A stretch of DNA of 9,518 bases from Pseudonocardiales bacterium (GTDB lineage: Bacteria > Actinomycetota > Actinomycetes > Mycobacteriales > Jatrophihabitantaceae). Both the position numbers and the translations under genes were made by a program. Shown here piece by piece: positions 1 through 8,580 of the stretch. The stretch covers positions 1 through 9,518 of the forward strand of contig JAVEEO010000127.1 of the NCBI GenBank assembly GCA_030840415.1, read 5' to 3'. The notes under the pieces were generated by a model. It saw only the letters and a program-made list of their open reading frames with translations. It ran no database searches and was not told the DNA's origin. The first letter of the stretch is position 1, and every line of letters begins with the position of its first letter.

Positions 1-107
1 GCTGAGTGAGCATCGAGTGAGCGCCAGCGAGCGAGGCGCGGAGCGAAGTGGCTGTGCTGAGTGAGCATCGAGTGAGCGCCAGCGAGCGAGGCGCGGAGCG
101 AAGTGGC
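1..107. repeat. Two copies of a 52-base repeat, period 55
   Basis: Bases 1-52 and 56-107 are identical, separated by the three bases tgt. Within a copy the octamer GAGTGAGC occurs twice (4-11 and 15-22), followed by a related AGCGAGCGAG stretch, so the unit itself looks built from GAGYGAGC-like pieces. A short inverted repeat, GCGCC (21-25) and GGCGC (35-39), could form a small stem. Near its 3' end each copy has GGAG, four bases, then GTG. Purine-rich GAGCGAGCG-type repeats are scattered through many actinobacterial genomes, but I cannot tell copy number here. The left copy may continue beyond the window. The duplication is directly visible; that it is a genome-wide dispersed element is inference. 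Confidence 0.9.
40..50 (+). promoter_or_regulatory. Repeat-borne GGAG plus GTG, possible alternative xylB start
   Basis: GGAG at 40-43 is followed after four bases by GTG at 48, a good spacing for initiation. That GTG is in frame with xylB and would add 23 residues ([15 protein letters not shown]...) encoded by the second repeat copy. The same signal in copy two (GGAG 95-98, GTG 103) is out of frame with xylB. The preferred xylB ATG at 117 has no clear Shine-Dalgarno at normal spacing, so the upstream GTG cannot be dismissed. The extension does not resemble kinase sequence. Confidence 0.25.
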
Positions 108-116
108 AACCAGCCC

Positions 117-1508
117 ATGTTGGTCGCCGGGGTGGACTCCTCCACCCAGTCGTGCAAGGTGGTGATCCGCGACGCCGACACCGGCCGGCTGGTCCGGCAG
201 GGCCGGGCCCGCCATCCCGAGGGCACCGAGGTGCACCCGGACGCCTGGTGGCAGGCGCTGACCACGGCGCTGGCCGAGGCCGGCGGCCTGGACGGCGTCG
301 GCGCGGTGAGCATCGGCGGCCAGCAGCACGGCATGGTCTGCCTGGACTCCGACGGCCAGGTGGTCCGTCCGGCGCTGCTGTGGAACGACACCCGTTCGGC
401 CGGGGCCGCGCTCGACCTGGTCGCCGAGCTCGGCGCCCGGTACTGGGCCGAGGCGGTGGGCAGCGTTCCGCTGGCCTCGTTCACCGTCACCAAGCTGCGC
501 TGGCTGGCCGAGCACGAGCCCGACAATGCCGCCCGGACCGCGGCGGTCTGCCTGCCGCACGACTGGTTGGGCTGGCGGCTGGCCGGCACCGGTTTGGATG
601 CGCTGGTCACCGACCGCTCGGACGCCTCCGGCACCGGTTACTTCGACGGCCGCGCCAACGCCTATCGCACCGACCTGCTGAGCCGCGCGCTCGGCCATCA
701 GGCGGCACTGCCGCGGGTGGCCGGCCCGGCCGAGGTGGCCGCGGAGTTCGCCGGGCCGACCGGCCCGGTCCTGCTCGGCCCCGGTGCCGGCGACAACGCC
801 GCCGGCATGCTGGGCGTTCAGGCCGGCGGCGACGTCCTGGTGTCGCTGGGGACGTCCGGGGTGGCGTGTGCCCGCAGCGGCATCCAGCCGGCCGACGGCA
901 GCGGGCTGGTGGCCGGTTTCAGCGACGCGACGGGTGAGTTCCTGCCGCTGGTCTGCACCCTGAACGCGGCCCGGGTGCTGGACGCGGCGGCCCGGCTGCT
1001 CGGGGTGGGCCTGGCCGAGCTGAGCACGCTGGCGCTGTCGGCCGAACCCGGCGCCGGCGGGGTGACGGTGGTGCCCTACCTGGAGGGTGAGCGCACCCCC
1101 AACCTGCCCGACGCCACCGGCGCGGTGCACGGCCTGACCCTGGCCAACGCCCAACCGGCCAACCTGGCCCGGGCGGCGGTCGAGGGCATGCTGTGCGGGC
1201 TGGCTGACGGCCTCGACGCGCTGGTCGCGCAGGGCGTCGCGGTATCGGGCGTGCGGTTGATCGGTGGTGCCGCCCAGTCCGAGGCGGTGCGCCGGATCGC
1301 GCCGACGGTGTTCGGAGTGCCGGTGACGGTGCCCCAGCCCGGCGAGTACGTGGCCGACGGCGCCGCCCGGCAGGCCGCCTGGGTGCTGGCCGGCACCCCG
1401 GAGCCGCCGGTCTGGGACGCCGGCCCGGCGGCCGTGTTCGAGGCCGCCCCGACAGCCGGGCTGCGCGAGCGCTATGCCGAGGCCGCCGCCCGGTACCTGA
1501 ACCGGTGA
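117..1508 (+). CDS. xylB: Xylulokinase (D-xylulose 5-kinase), FGGY family
   Basis: Phosphorylates D-xylulose with ATP to xylulose 5-phosphate in the cytoplasm, the second step of isomerase-type xylose use, feeding the pentose phosphate pathway. The 463-residue product has the two actin-like FGGY domains: the first phosphate loop with Asp7 ([12 protein letters not shown], about 5-16), substrate-side GGQQHGM (67-73) and LLWNDTRS, the GAGDNAAG motif with probable catalytic base Asp226, the second phosphate loop SLGTSG (243-248), and the adenine-side [21 protein letters not shown] region near the C-terminus. Length fits the family (E. coli XylB about 484). ATG 117 is chosen because family members begin a few residues before the GVDSST motif; an in-frame GTG at 48 adds repeat-encoded residues. 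A ROK regulator gene overlaps the stop codon, supporting a xylose role. Other FGGY kinases are less likely, given [10 protein letters not shown] and the context. Confidence 0.93.
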   Translation: MLVAGVDSSTQSCKVVIRDADTGRLVRQGRARHPEGTEVHPDAWWQALTTALAEAGGLDGVGAVSIGGQQHGMVCLDSDGQVVRPALLWNDTRSAGAALDLVAELGARYWAEAVGSVPLASFTVTKLRWLAEHEPDNAARTAAVCLPHDWLGWRLAGTGLDALVTDRSDASGTGYFDGRANAYRTDLLSRALGHQAALPRVAGPAEVAAEFAGPTGPVLLGPGAGDNAAGMLGVQAGGDVLVSLGTSGVACARSGIQPADGSGLVAGFSDATGEFLPLVCTLNAARVLDAAARLLGVGLAELSTLALSAEPGAGGVTVVPYLEGERTPNLPDATGAVHGLTLANAQPANLARAAVEGMLCGLADGLDALVAQGVAVSGVRLIGGAAQSEAVRRIAPTVFGVPVTVPQPGEYVADGAARQAAWVLAGTPEPPVWDAGPAAVFEAAPTAGLRERYAEAAARYLNR

Positions 1509-2719
1509 GCCGGCAACTGCGCCAGCCTGTAACGCGGCCCGCCGGCCAGCAGTCCGTCCGGCGCCACAACCTGAGCCTGATCAGCACCGCGCTGGCGGCC
1601 GAGCCGAGTTCGCGGGCCGAGCTGGCCCAGCGCACCGGCCTGACCAAGGCCACCGTCTCCAGCCTGGTGGACCACCTGATCGCGCGCCGGATGGTGGTCG
1701 ACGGCGAGCCGGCCACCGCCGGGGTGGGCCGGCCGGCCCGGCCGGTCCGGCTCAACCCGGACGGTCCGGTCGCCCTGGGCGTGGAGATCAACGTCGATTA
1801 CGTCTCGGCCTGCGTGCTGGACCTGACCGGCGCGCTGCGCTGCTACCAGCTGCGCGCGGTGGACAACCGGGCAAGTGACCCGGCCGAGGTGCTGGAACAG
1901 GCGATCGCGGTCGCCCGGGCGGTGCGCGCCGAGCAGGGCCAGCCGCTGCTGGGGGCCGCGCTGGCGCTGCCGGGGGTGGTCGGCGCGGACGGTGCCCTGC
2001 TGCGCGCTCCCAACCTGCCGGCGCTGACCGGCCGGCTGCCGGGCCGGCAGCTGGCCGCCGCGCTGAGGCTGCCGACGATGCTGGTCGACAACGAGGCGAA
2101 CCTGGGCGCGCTGGCCAGCCTGCGCGCCGAGCCGGGGGTGGGACCGGACTTCGTCTACGTCTCCGGCGAGATCGGGGTCGGCGCCGGCCTGGTGGTGGCC
2201 GGTGAGCTGTTCCGTGGCGTCTCCGGCTACGCCGGCGAGCTGGGTCACGTGGTGGTCGACCGCGACGGCCCGGACTGCGGCTGCGGCGGCCGGGGCTGTG
2301 TGGAGCGCTATGCCGGGCAGGACGTGCTGCTGCGCGCGGCGGGCCAGCCGGACCTGCCGGGGCTGGAGGCCGCGGTGGCGGCCGGTGACCGGGCCGCGCT
2401 GGCCGCGGTGGCGCAGGCCGGCAGCGCGCTCGGGGTGGGGCTGGCCTCGCTGCTCAACGTGTTGGACCTGCCGAACGTGGTGCTCGGCGGCGTGTACGCC
2501 CGGCTGTTCGCCGCGATCACCCCGGCCCTGGCCGAGCAGCTGGACCGCCGCGCGGTGGCGCCCCGCGGCGCCGGCCGGCTGCTGCGCTCGGCACTGGGCA
2601 TCGACGCGGCGGTGCGGGGTGCGGCGGCGGCGGTGCTGGAGCGGACGCTGCGCGACCCGGCCGGTATCGGGGAGCCCGGCGAGATCGGCGAGCGCCAAGG
2701 CCTCAGGGCGTCCCGCTGA
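1505..2719 (+). CDS. ROK-family transcriptional repressor, likely XylR-type
   Basis: A 404-residue DNA-binding protein expected to sense a sugar or sugar phosphate and control the adjoining xylose genes. An N-terminal winged helix-turn-helix (about 20-90) contains [19 protein letters not shown] (37-55), followed by the linker [13 protein letters not shown] typical of ROK repressors. The ROK actin-like domain starts near 94 ([11 protein letters not shown]). The zinc site is intact: GHVVVDRDG with His248 and C258-G-C260-G-G-R-G-C265, then Glu267. Where ROK sugar kinases carry a catalytic Asp in an NDA motif, this protein reads D195-N-E197-A-N, consistent with a sensor that does not phosphorylate (inference). 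GTG 1505 overlaps the xylB TGA by four bases (GTGA), so translation is probably coupled; no strong independent ribosome site is seen. The family assignment is firm; the xylose ligand is inferred from position. The operator is not identifiable here. Confidence 0.9.
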   Translation: MSRQLRQPVTRPAGQQSVRRHNLSLISTALAAEPSSRAELAQRTGLTKATVSSLVDHLIARRMVVDGEPATAGVGRPARPVRLNPDGPVALGVEINVDYVSACVLDLTGALRCYQLRAVDNRASDPAEVLEQAIAVARAVRAEQGQPLLGAALALPGVVGADGALLRAPNLPALTGRLPGRQLAAALRLPTMLVDNEANLGALASLRAEPGVGPDFVYVSGEIGVGAGLVVAGELFRGVSGYAGELGHVVVDRDGPDCGCGGRGCVERYAGQDVLLRAAGQPDLPGLEAAVAAGDRAALAAVAQAGSALGVGLASLLNVLDLPNVVLGGVYARLFAAITPALAEQLDRRAVAPRGAGRLLRSALGIDAAVRGAAAAVLERTLRDPAGIGEPGEIGERQGLRASR

Positions 2720-2778
2720 CGGTCCGGCGAGCCCGGCTTACAGGATCCGGCTGACTGCCCGGCGACGCCGGCCGCGTC

Positions 2779-3495
2779 TCAGCGGGTCGGGCGGGAGTTC
2801 AGGTTCCAGTACCCCTTGGCGTACACCTCGGATCGGCTGAGGCCCAGCTGCCCCAGCGCGTCGCGCACCGCGACGATGGCCCGGGACTCGCCGAGCAGGT
2901 AGCCGAAGCCCGGGCCGGTGCCGGGCCGTACCCCGGCCAGCGCGTCGATCAGCGGCTCGGGCCGGCCGGGCGGGCGGCCGTCGCGGGCCAGCCAGCGGAC
3001 CTCGGCGCCGGCCGGCAGCGGGTAGCGCTCGCCGTCGTCGGCGATCTCGGCCAGCACCCGCAGGGGCCGTCCGGCGGCCTCAGCGGCCTCAGCCAGCGCG
3101 CCGATCGCGGGCAGCCCGGCCTCGTCGGTCAGGGCCAGCAGCCAGGACGCCTCGGATTCCGCAGGCAGCGGCAGCTCGCCGCGCGGCCCGAAGAAGCTCA
3201 CCCGGTCACCCAGCCGCAGTGCCTGCGCCCAGCTCGATCCCGGGCCGTGGCCGTGCAGCACCGCGTCCAGCACCAGCCGCTCGCCGGCGGCGGAGCGGAC
3301 GGTGTAGCGCCGGCGCACCTCGCGACCGTCCGGGCCGGTCAGCACCACCGCGATGTCACAGCCCAGCGGCCAGTGCTGCCCGGCGAGCTCGGGGGCGGCC
3401 AGCACGATCCGGCGCATCCGTGGCGACAGCATGCTCAGCTCCGCGACGGTTGTCAGGAATTGGCCGGTGCGGGTGATGTGTTGGACCTCAGGCAT
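2779..3495 (-). CDS. Siderophore-interacting protein family FAD/NAD(P)H reductase
   Basis: A 238-residue cytoplasmic flavoprotein of the SIP family (ViuB/YqjH-like), which reduces ferric siderophores using NAD(P)H and releases Fe(II). Recognisable parts: the FAD-binding RRYTVR (62-67), the GHGPGSSWA loop (82-90), [11 protein letters not shown] (101-111), the start of the nucleotide-binding half at [13 protein letters not shown] (119-131), GYLLGES (198-204), and the family's near-terminal KGYWNLN (227-233). Length matches the compact SIP type without extra domains. ATG 3495 is preferred: it begins [12 protein letters not shown], whereas the only upstream extension starts at a TTG (3531) and adds 12 unrelated residues. 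No obvious Shine-Dalgarno precedes either start. The gene diverges from ohr across 74 bases and converges with the ROK gene (59-base gap). The substrate, ferric siderophore or haem-derived iron, cannot be told; no siderophore biosynthesis or uptake genes lie in the window. Confidence 0.88.
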   Translation of the reverse strand: MPEVQHITRTGQFLTTVAELSMLSPRMRRIVLAAPELAGQHWPLGCDIAVVLTGPDGREVRRRYTVRSAAGERLVLDAVLHGHGPGSSWAQALRLGDRVSFFGPRGELPLPAESEASWLLALTDEAGLPAIGALAEAAEAAGRPLRVLAEIADDGERYPLPAGAEVRWLARDGRPPGRPEPLIDALAGVRPGTGPGFGYLLGESRAIVAVRDALGQLGLSRSEVYAKGYWNLNSRPTR

Positions 3496-3509
3496 GGTGT
3501 GTTCAGGAT
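3481..3509 (+). promoter_or_regulatory. Candidate promoter for ohr
   Basis: TTGGAC (3481-3486), a 17-base spacer and CAGGAT (3504-3509) resemble the housekeeping actinobacterial pattern TTGAC-17/18-TAGGAT. It would start transcription near 3516 and give a leader of about 54 bases before the ohr ATG. The -35 lies inside the first codons of the divergent reductase gene. No convincing OhrR-type palindrome was found. This is pattern matching only. Confidence 0.3.
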
Positions 3510-3559
3510 GCCATCGTGCTACGGGTGCCAATCCGGCCGTCCCTACCGACCTTCCAACT

Positions 3560-3565
3560 GAGGAG
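3560..3565 (+). promoter_or_regulatory. Ribosome binding site of ohr
   Basis: GAGGAG four bases before ATG 3570 is the strongest Shine-Dalgarno match on the + strand of the window. It decides the start: the longer frame from GTG 3516 would place this site inside coding sequence and add residues unlike the Ohr family. Confidence 0.75.
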
Positions 3566-3569
3566 TCTC

Positions 3570-3992
3570 ATGCCCATCGAACTGACCAAGGTCAACTACG
3601 TCACCGCCGCCACCGCTACCGGCGGCCGCGCCGGGCACGTCACCAGCGCCGACGGCCTGATCGATTTCGACCTTGCCCAGCCGGGCAGCACCCCGGAGCC
3701 GGCGGTCAACCCCGAGACGCTGTTCGCCGCCGGTTACGCCGCCTGCTTCCAGGGCGCGCTGGCCAACCGGGCCAAGACCAAGGGCATCGACACCTCGGAT
3801 TCGAAGGTGACCGCGCACGTCTCGTTCGGCCCGTCCGAGGATGGCGGTTTCGGCCTGGCGGTGGAGCTGGAGGTCAGCATTCCGGGCGTGGAGCAGGCCC
3901 AGGCCCAGGAGCTGCTGGAGCTGGCGCACCAGTTCTGCCCGTACTCCAAGGCGACCCGCGACAACATCGTGGTCACCCTCACAGCAGTCTGA
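3570..3992 (+). CDS. ohr: Organic hydroperoxide resistance protein (Ohr/OsmC family)
   Basis: A 140-residue cytoplasmic thiol peroxidase that reduces organic and fatty-acid hydroperoxides; family members are recycled by lipoylated proteins. It carries the full Ohr signature: GGRAGHV with the active-site Arg20, [18 protein letters not shown] with Glu49 and peroxidatic Cys59, and [13 protein letters not shown] with resolving Cys123. The [14 protein letters not shown] form separates Ohr from the OsmC branch. Length is normal for the family. The start at ATG 3570 is fixed by the adjacent GAGGAG. The gene diverges from the ferric reductase gene and is followed by sdaA on the same strand after 65 bases. 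Ohr genes are commonly controlled by the thiol repressor OhrR, but no ohrR is present in this window, so control here is unknown. Confidence 0.95.
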   Translation: MPIELTKVNYVTAATATGGRAGHVTSADGLIDFDLAQPGSTPEPAVNPETLFAAGYAACFQGALANRAKTKGIDTSDSKVTAHVSFGPSEDGGFGLAVELEVSIPGVEQAQAQELLELAHQFCPYSKATRDNIVVTLTAV

Positions 3993-4002
3993 CCCGCCGG
4001 AA

Positions 4003-4045
4003 CGCCGGGGCACGATCGCACCCCGGCGGTTGCCCGCCGGGGTGC
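4003..4045 (+). promoter_or_regulatory. Mutually exclusive GC-rich hairpins between ohr and sdaA
   Basis: Three segments lie in the gap: A CGCCGGGG (4003-4010), B CCCCGGCGG (4021-4029) and C CCGCCGGGG (4034-4042). A pairs with B over 8 bp (loop 4011-4020). B also pairs with C, and that stem extends to a perfect 12 bp, 4018-4029 with 4034-4045, around the 4-base loop TTGC. The B:C hairpin ends 12 bases before the sdaA ATG at 4058 and contains the only G-rich ribosome-site-like stretch (4039-4042). No T-run follows, so this is not a classic terminator. It may end or attenuate ohr transcription, or control sdaA translation. The pairing is directly visible; the function is inference. Confidence 0.6.
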
Positions 4046-4057
4046 AGAATGGGCGTC

Positions 4058-5458
<1,401 letters not shown>

Positions 5459-5486
5459 GCCGCTGAGGGGCTTTGCTGTCCGAAGG

Positions 5487-8411
5487 TTAGGCCGCCGACG
5501 CGTCGGCGAGTTCGGCGTCGATGCCGGTCCGCACCGCTGCGGCTGTGGTGGTCACCGGGTTGGCGGTGTTCGCGTCCGGCTGGTTGTCGTAGCACTCGGG
5601 CAGGTAGCCGGCGCCGTTCGCGCCGCCTTCTGAGTAGGTCTGGAAGCACACCACCACGGCGGTCGCCGGCAGGCCGGTGAGCTGGTAATGGCCGGAGTCG
5701 TCGGTGCTGGCGTAACCGAGGTATGTGCCATCGACACCCGTGGCTTGGACGTCGGCGTAGGCGATGCCGTTGCCCGCCGAGTCGCTGACCTGGCCGCTGA
5801 TGCCCGCGCCGTCGGCGAGTACGGCGTCGATGCCGGTCCGGGTGGCGCCGGCTGTGGTGGTCACCGGGTTGGCGGTACTGACGTCCGGCTGGTCGTCGTA
5901 GCACTCGAACAGGTAGCCGGTGCCGTTCGGACCGCCATCCTGGGGACGGAAGCAGACCACCACTGCCGTCGCCGGCAGGCCGGTGAGCTGGTAGCGGCCG
6001 TTGTCGTCGGTGCTGGCGTAACCGCCGAGGTACGAGCCGTCGATCGAATAGGTCTCCACGGAGGTGTACGGGATCGGGTGGCCGGCCGAGTCGGTGACCC
6101 GGCCGCTGATGCCGGCGGCGACGGCGAGCTCGGCGTCGATGCCGGCGGTCACCGCGCCTGCGACCACGTGCACCAGAGCGTTGCTGCCGTTGTCGTAACA
6201 CTCGTTCACGTACCCGGTGGGCGCCGGCTGGCGGACATACACCGCGTCGAAGCAGACGTTGTAGTCGCCTGCGGCCAGGCCGGGCAGCCGGTAGCTGCCG
6301 TCGGAGTAGTCCGAGCTGGCGGTGGCGTACTGGCCGGACTCGGGATCGTAGGCGTAGATGTAGACGCCGCCGAGCGCGGCGCCGTCGGAGCCGGTGACGT
6401 TGCCGGTGATGGCCGCGCCCGAGCGCAGCACCGCGTTCACGGTGACCGAGCCGGAGGAGGCCACCGTGACCGGGTCCGCGGTGTCCATCGAGGGCTGGTT
6501 GTCATAGCACTGCGCCGCGTAGCCGCCAGCTGCCGGGCCCTGGGCGTAGGAGGGGTCAAAGCACACCCGGTAGTCCCCGGCGGACAGGCCGCCGAGGGTG
6601 TAGCTGCCGGACTCGTCGGTCTGGGTGAAGTAAGCCTGGTCGTAGGCCCAGCTGTAGGCGCTGACCAGGACGCCGCTGATCGGCGCGCCGGAGGCGTCGG
6701 TGATCGTGCCGGTGATCAAGGCGCCCAGCTGCAGCTGGCCGTCGGCCGTGCTCAACTGGCCGGCGGTCACGGTGATCGGTGAACCGCTGCCGTCGGCCTG
6801 GGCGCCATAGCAGGTGCGCTGGTAGCCGCCGGCGGTGTAGGTCGGGTCGAAGCAGACCGTCACCTCGCCCGGCGTCACGCCGTAGAACAGGTAGCCGCCG
6901 TTGTCGTCGGTGCTGGTCGAGTTCAACTGGTTGCCCGAGCTGTCGTACACGCTGACCCAGACGCCGGGCACCGGGCCGCTGACGCCGGTGACGGTGCCAC
7001 CAACCGCGCCGGCCTTCTCAACGGTCCCGTTCGCCGTGGTGGCCTGACCGGTCATCACGTCCACCGTCAGCCCCTGGTTGCCGGCGCAACTGTTGGTGTA
7101 GCCGTAGGGCGCGGCGGCCGAGGTGGTGTACGAGCCATCGAAGCACAGGGTGTAGCTGCCGGTCGGCAGCCCGGTGATGGCGTAGGCGCCGCTGCTGTCG
7201 CTGTAGCCATAGCCGAAACCCGCGCCGTACACCGAAGCCCAGATGTCGGCGACAGGGGCGCCGCTGGGGTCGGTGACGTGGCCGGTGACCGCGCCGGCCG
7301 TGGCGAGTTCGGCGTTGACGCCGGTGCTGATCTGGCCGAGCCTGACCGGCACGGGGGTGCCGGGGGAGAACGGCGGCTGGTCGTCATAGCACTCGTCCAG
7401 GTAGCCGGTGGCCGAGGACCCGCTCGCGGCCTGGCTGGAGAAGCACACCTGGTAGGACCCGGCAGCCAGGGCGGTCACGGTATAGCTGCCGTCCGTGCCG
7501 GTGATGGCCTCACGGCCGGACTGATTGGGGTCGTCGGGGTCGTAGGCGGACACCGAGACGCCGGGGATGGCGTGGCCGGCGGAGTCGGTGATCCGGCCCG
7601 AGATCGCACCGGCGACCGGCAGGTAGTCGACCAGGCCGGAGGTCATCTTGCCGGCGAGCACCGTCACCGGGGTGCCGCTGTCGCCGTAACCGTAGGGCTG
7701 CTGGCGGTAGCAGCCGGGCAGGTAACCGGTGGCTGAGCGGCCGGTGGTCTCGCTGTTGGGGAAGAAACAGAGCAGGTAGGAGCCCGGCGCCAGGCCGGTG
7801 ACGGTGAACAGGCCGGTGGCGGCGGTGGTCGCTCCGGCCAGGTAGTCGCCGGAGCCCACCGCGCGAACCTCGACCACGGCTGCGGTGATCGGGTGACCCT
7901 GCTGGTCGGTGAGCTTGCCTCGCAGGCCGGTCCCGGTGCTGGCCGAGCGGGTCGCGGTGGTCAGGGTCGCAGCGGTGCCTACGTTTCGACTCTTGTCCCG
8001 CGGGAACACCGCGTAGCTGTAGGTGCTGACCGCGGTGAGGTGCTTGTCGGTGAACGTGGTCTGCCGGCTGCTCAGCGTTGCCACCAGCGTGCCGTCCGAG
8101 GCGCTGATCGGCGGGGTGTCGCCTGCCGATCGCCGGATTAGCACCCCGGCGAAGTCCGGGTCGGTGGGGTTGACCCAGGCCAGGCTGATCGAGCGGGCGT
8201 CGTTGCCTGTCGCCCGGAGGTCGGTGACCGGCTGGGGCGGGGTGCTGTCACGGGGCGGCTTGACGGCCGACCCCGGGTGGCTGGGCCCGGCAGCGGCAGG
8301 GCCGGTAGGGCTGCCAGCGGGTCCGGTGGCGTAGGACGGCGAGCTGGTCGCCAATCCCGTCACCAGGGACCCCGCGACGAGCAGGACAAGAGCAGACCGG
8401 CGTGCGCGCAC
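5487..8411 (-). CDS. Secreted FN3 plus eight carboxypeptidase-regulatory-like repeats protein
   Basis: A 974-residue protein of unknown specific function, probably exported and adhesive or matrix-like. An N-terminal signal peptide (RARR, hydrophobic LVLLVAGSLVTGLA, probable cleavage after Ala28 in PSYA) is followed by a Pro/Gly/Ala-rich stretch and a fibronectin type III-like domain (about 58-152, PVTDLRATG...SISLAWVNP...YSYAVFPRD). Eight repeats begin near residues 162, 269, 374, 469, 565, 667, 767 and 870. The pattern is G-x-I-x-G-x-V-T-D-S-x-G-x-P-I, then TDxxGxYxLxGLxxGxYxVCF, then CYDNQP and PVTVxAG, matching carboxypeptidase regulatory-like (transthyretin/CnaB-like) beta-sandwich domains. 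No LPXTG motif, C-terminal membrane helix or catalytic domain is seen. GTG 8411 is supported by GGGGAG five bases upstream and by the signal peptide that follows it. The neighbours give no functional hint. Confidence 0.9.
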   Translation of the reverse strand: MRARRSALVLLVAGSLVTGLATSSPSYATGPAGSPTGPAAAGPSHPGSAVKPPRDSTPPQPVTDLRATGNDARSISLAWVNPTDPDFAGVLIRRSAGDTPPISASDGTLVATLSSRQTTFTDKHLTAVSTYSYAVFPRDKSRNVGTAATLTTATRSASTGTGLRGKLTDQQGHPITAAVVEVRAVGSGDYLAGATTAATGLFTVTGLAPGSYLLCFFPNSETTGRSATGYLPGCYRQQPYGYGDSGTPVTVLAGKMTSGLVDYLPVAGAISGRITDSAGHAIPGVSVSAYDPDDPNQSGREAITGTDGSYTVTALAAGSYQVCFSSQAASGSSATGYLDECYDDQPPFSPGTPVPVRLGQISTGVNAELATAGAVTGHVTDPSGAPVADIWASVYGAGFGYGYSDSSGAYAITGLPTGSYTLCFDGSYTTSAAAPYGYTNSCAGNQGLTVDVMTGQATTANGTVEKAGAVGGTVTGVSGPVPGVWVSVYDSSGNQLNSTSTDDNGGYLFYGVTPGEVTVCFDPTYTAGGYQRTCYGAQADGSGSPITVTAGQLSTADGQLQLGALITGTITDASGAPISGVLVSAYSWAYDQAYFTQTDESGSYTLGGLSAGDYRVCFDPSYAQGPAAGGYAAQCYDNQPSMDTADPVTVASSGSVTVNAVLRSGAAITGNVTGSDGAALGGVYIYAYDPESGQYATASSDYSDGSYRLPGLAAGDYNVCFDAVYVRQPAPTGYVNECYDNGSNALVHVVAGAVTAGIDAELAVAAGISGRVTDSAGHPIPYTSVETYSIDGSYLGGYASTDDNGRYQLTGLPATAVVVCFRPQDGGPNGTGYLFECYDDQPDVSTANPVTTTAGATRTGIDAVLADGAGISGQVSDSAGNGIAYADVQATGVDGTYLGYASTDDSGHYQLTGLPATAVVVCFQTYSEGGANGAGYLPECYDNQPDANTANPVTTTAAAVRTGIDAELADASAA
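5490..6113 (-). repeat. Recent tandem duplication: last two repeats of the secreted protein
   Basis: Repeat 7 (starting at 6113) and repeat 8 (starting at 5804) are offset by 309 bases and share long near-identical DNA runs, for example around 5541-5567 against 5850-5876, and 5665-5687 against 5971-5993. The offset is 306 in the second block because of a one-codon difference (YLGGYAS versus YLGYAS). The shared YQLTGLPATAVVVCF is found in no other repeat, which marks these two as the youngest pair. Confidence 0.8.
5490..7928 (-). repeat. Eight tandem ~100-residue repeats, one cysteine pair each
   Basis: The cysteines lie at residues 215/234, 323/341, 423/442, 520/534, 617/635, 720/738, 820/837 and 922/940. 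The first Cys is always in a CF motif at the end of a GLxxGxYxVCF strand; the second is usually in CYDNQP or CYDDQP. Successive CF motifs are 97 to 108 residues apart. Repeats 3 (SCAGNQ), 4 (CYGAQ, with only 14 residues between cysteines) and 6 (CYDNGS) deviate in the second motif. A disulfide within each repeat is the natural reading for an exported protein, but it is inferred. Confidence 0.88.
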
Positions 8412-8416
8412 ATTAA

Positions 8417-8422
8417 CTCCCC
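8417..8422 (-). promoter_or_regulatory. Ribosome binding site of the secreted protein gene
   Basis: On the - strand GGGGAG is followed by five bases (TTAAT) and the GTG start at 8411. Good match and spacing. It favours this GTG over the overlapping ATG at 8413, which is in another frame. Confidence 0.7.
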
Positions 8423-8445
8423 GTTAGAAATCTTGCGACCGGCCG

Positions 8446-8474
8446 AATTTAGCCTGGCAAGACTGACTGGTCTA
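8446..8474 (-). promoter_or_regulatory. Candidate promoter of the secreted protein gene
   Basis: Reading the - strand, TAGACC (8474-8469), a 17-base spacer and TAAATT (8451-8446) form a sigma-70-like pair in the most AT-rich part of the gap. The predicted leader is about 27 bases. The -10 fit is fair and the -35 match is weak. Confidence 0.3.
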
Positions 8475-8560
8475 GCCAAACGGGCAGAAATGGCTCGATC
8501 GGTCCTAAGTCGACATCAACCGCCGAGCGCGGCGGGACTGCTGGCGGAGATGCCGCGGCG

Positions 8561-8580
8561 CTAGCTGTCAGAACGGCTAG
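8561..8580 (+). repeat. Short inverted repeat in the intergenic region
   Basis: CTAGCTGT (8561-8568) and ACGGCTAG (8573-8580) pair over 8 positions with one G-U and a CAGA loop. It could be an operator-like site upstream of the secreted protein gene promoter or simply chance; nothing further supports a role. Confidence 0.35.

Noticed and set aside
1..107. CRISPR-like repeat
   Set aside because: Only two copies with a 3-base separation and no spacers; this is a simple tandem duplication.
1472..2698. Long - strand open frame (408 codons) opposite the ROK gene
   Set aside because: Its Gln/Arg/His-rich composition is typical of antisense frames in GC-rich DNA, and the + strand carries clear HTH and ROK motifs.
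2720..2778. Possible terminator between the convergent ROK and reductase genes
   Set aside because: Only a short imperfect stem (CCGGCG-A-CGCCGG, near 2759-2771) without a T-run; too weak to call.
5459..5486. Possible bidirectional terminator between sdaA and the secreted protein gene
   Set aside because: The 28-base gap shows no convincing inverted repeat.
5688..6782. Long + strand open frame (364 codons) opposite the secreted repeat protein
   Set aside because: Its low-complexity Gly/Ala/Val/Arg composition and period match the antisense of the repeats. The - strand frame has a signal peptide, ribosome site and ordered domains.
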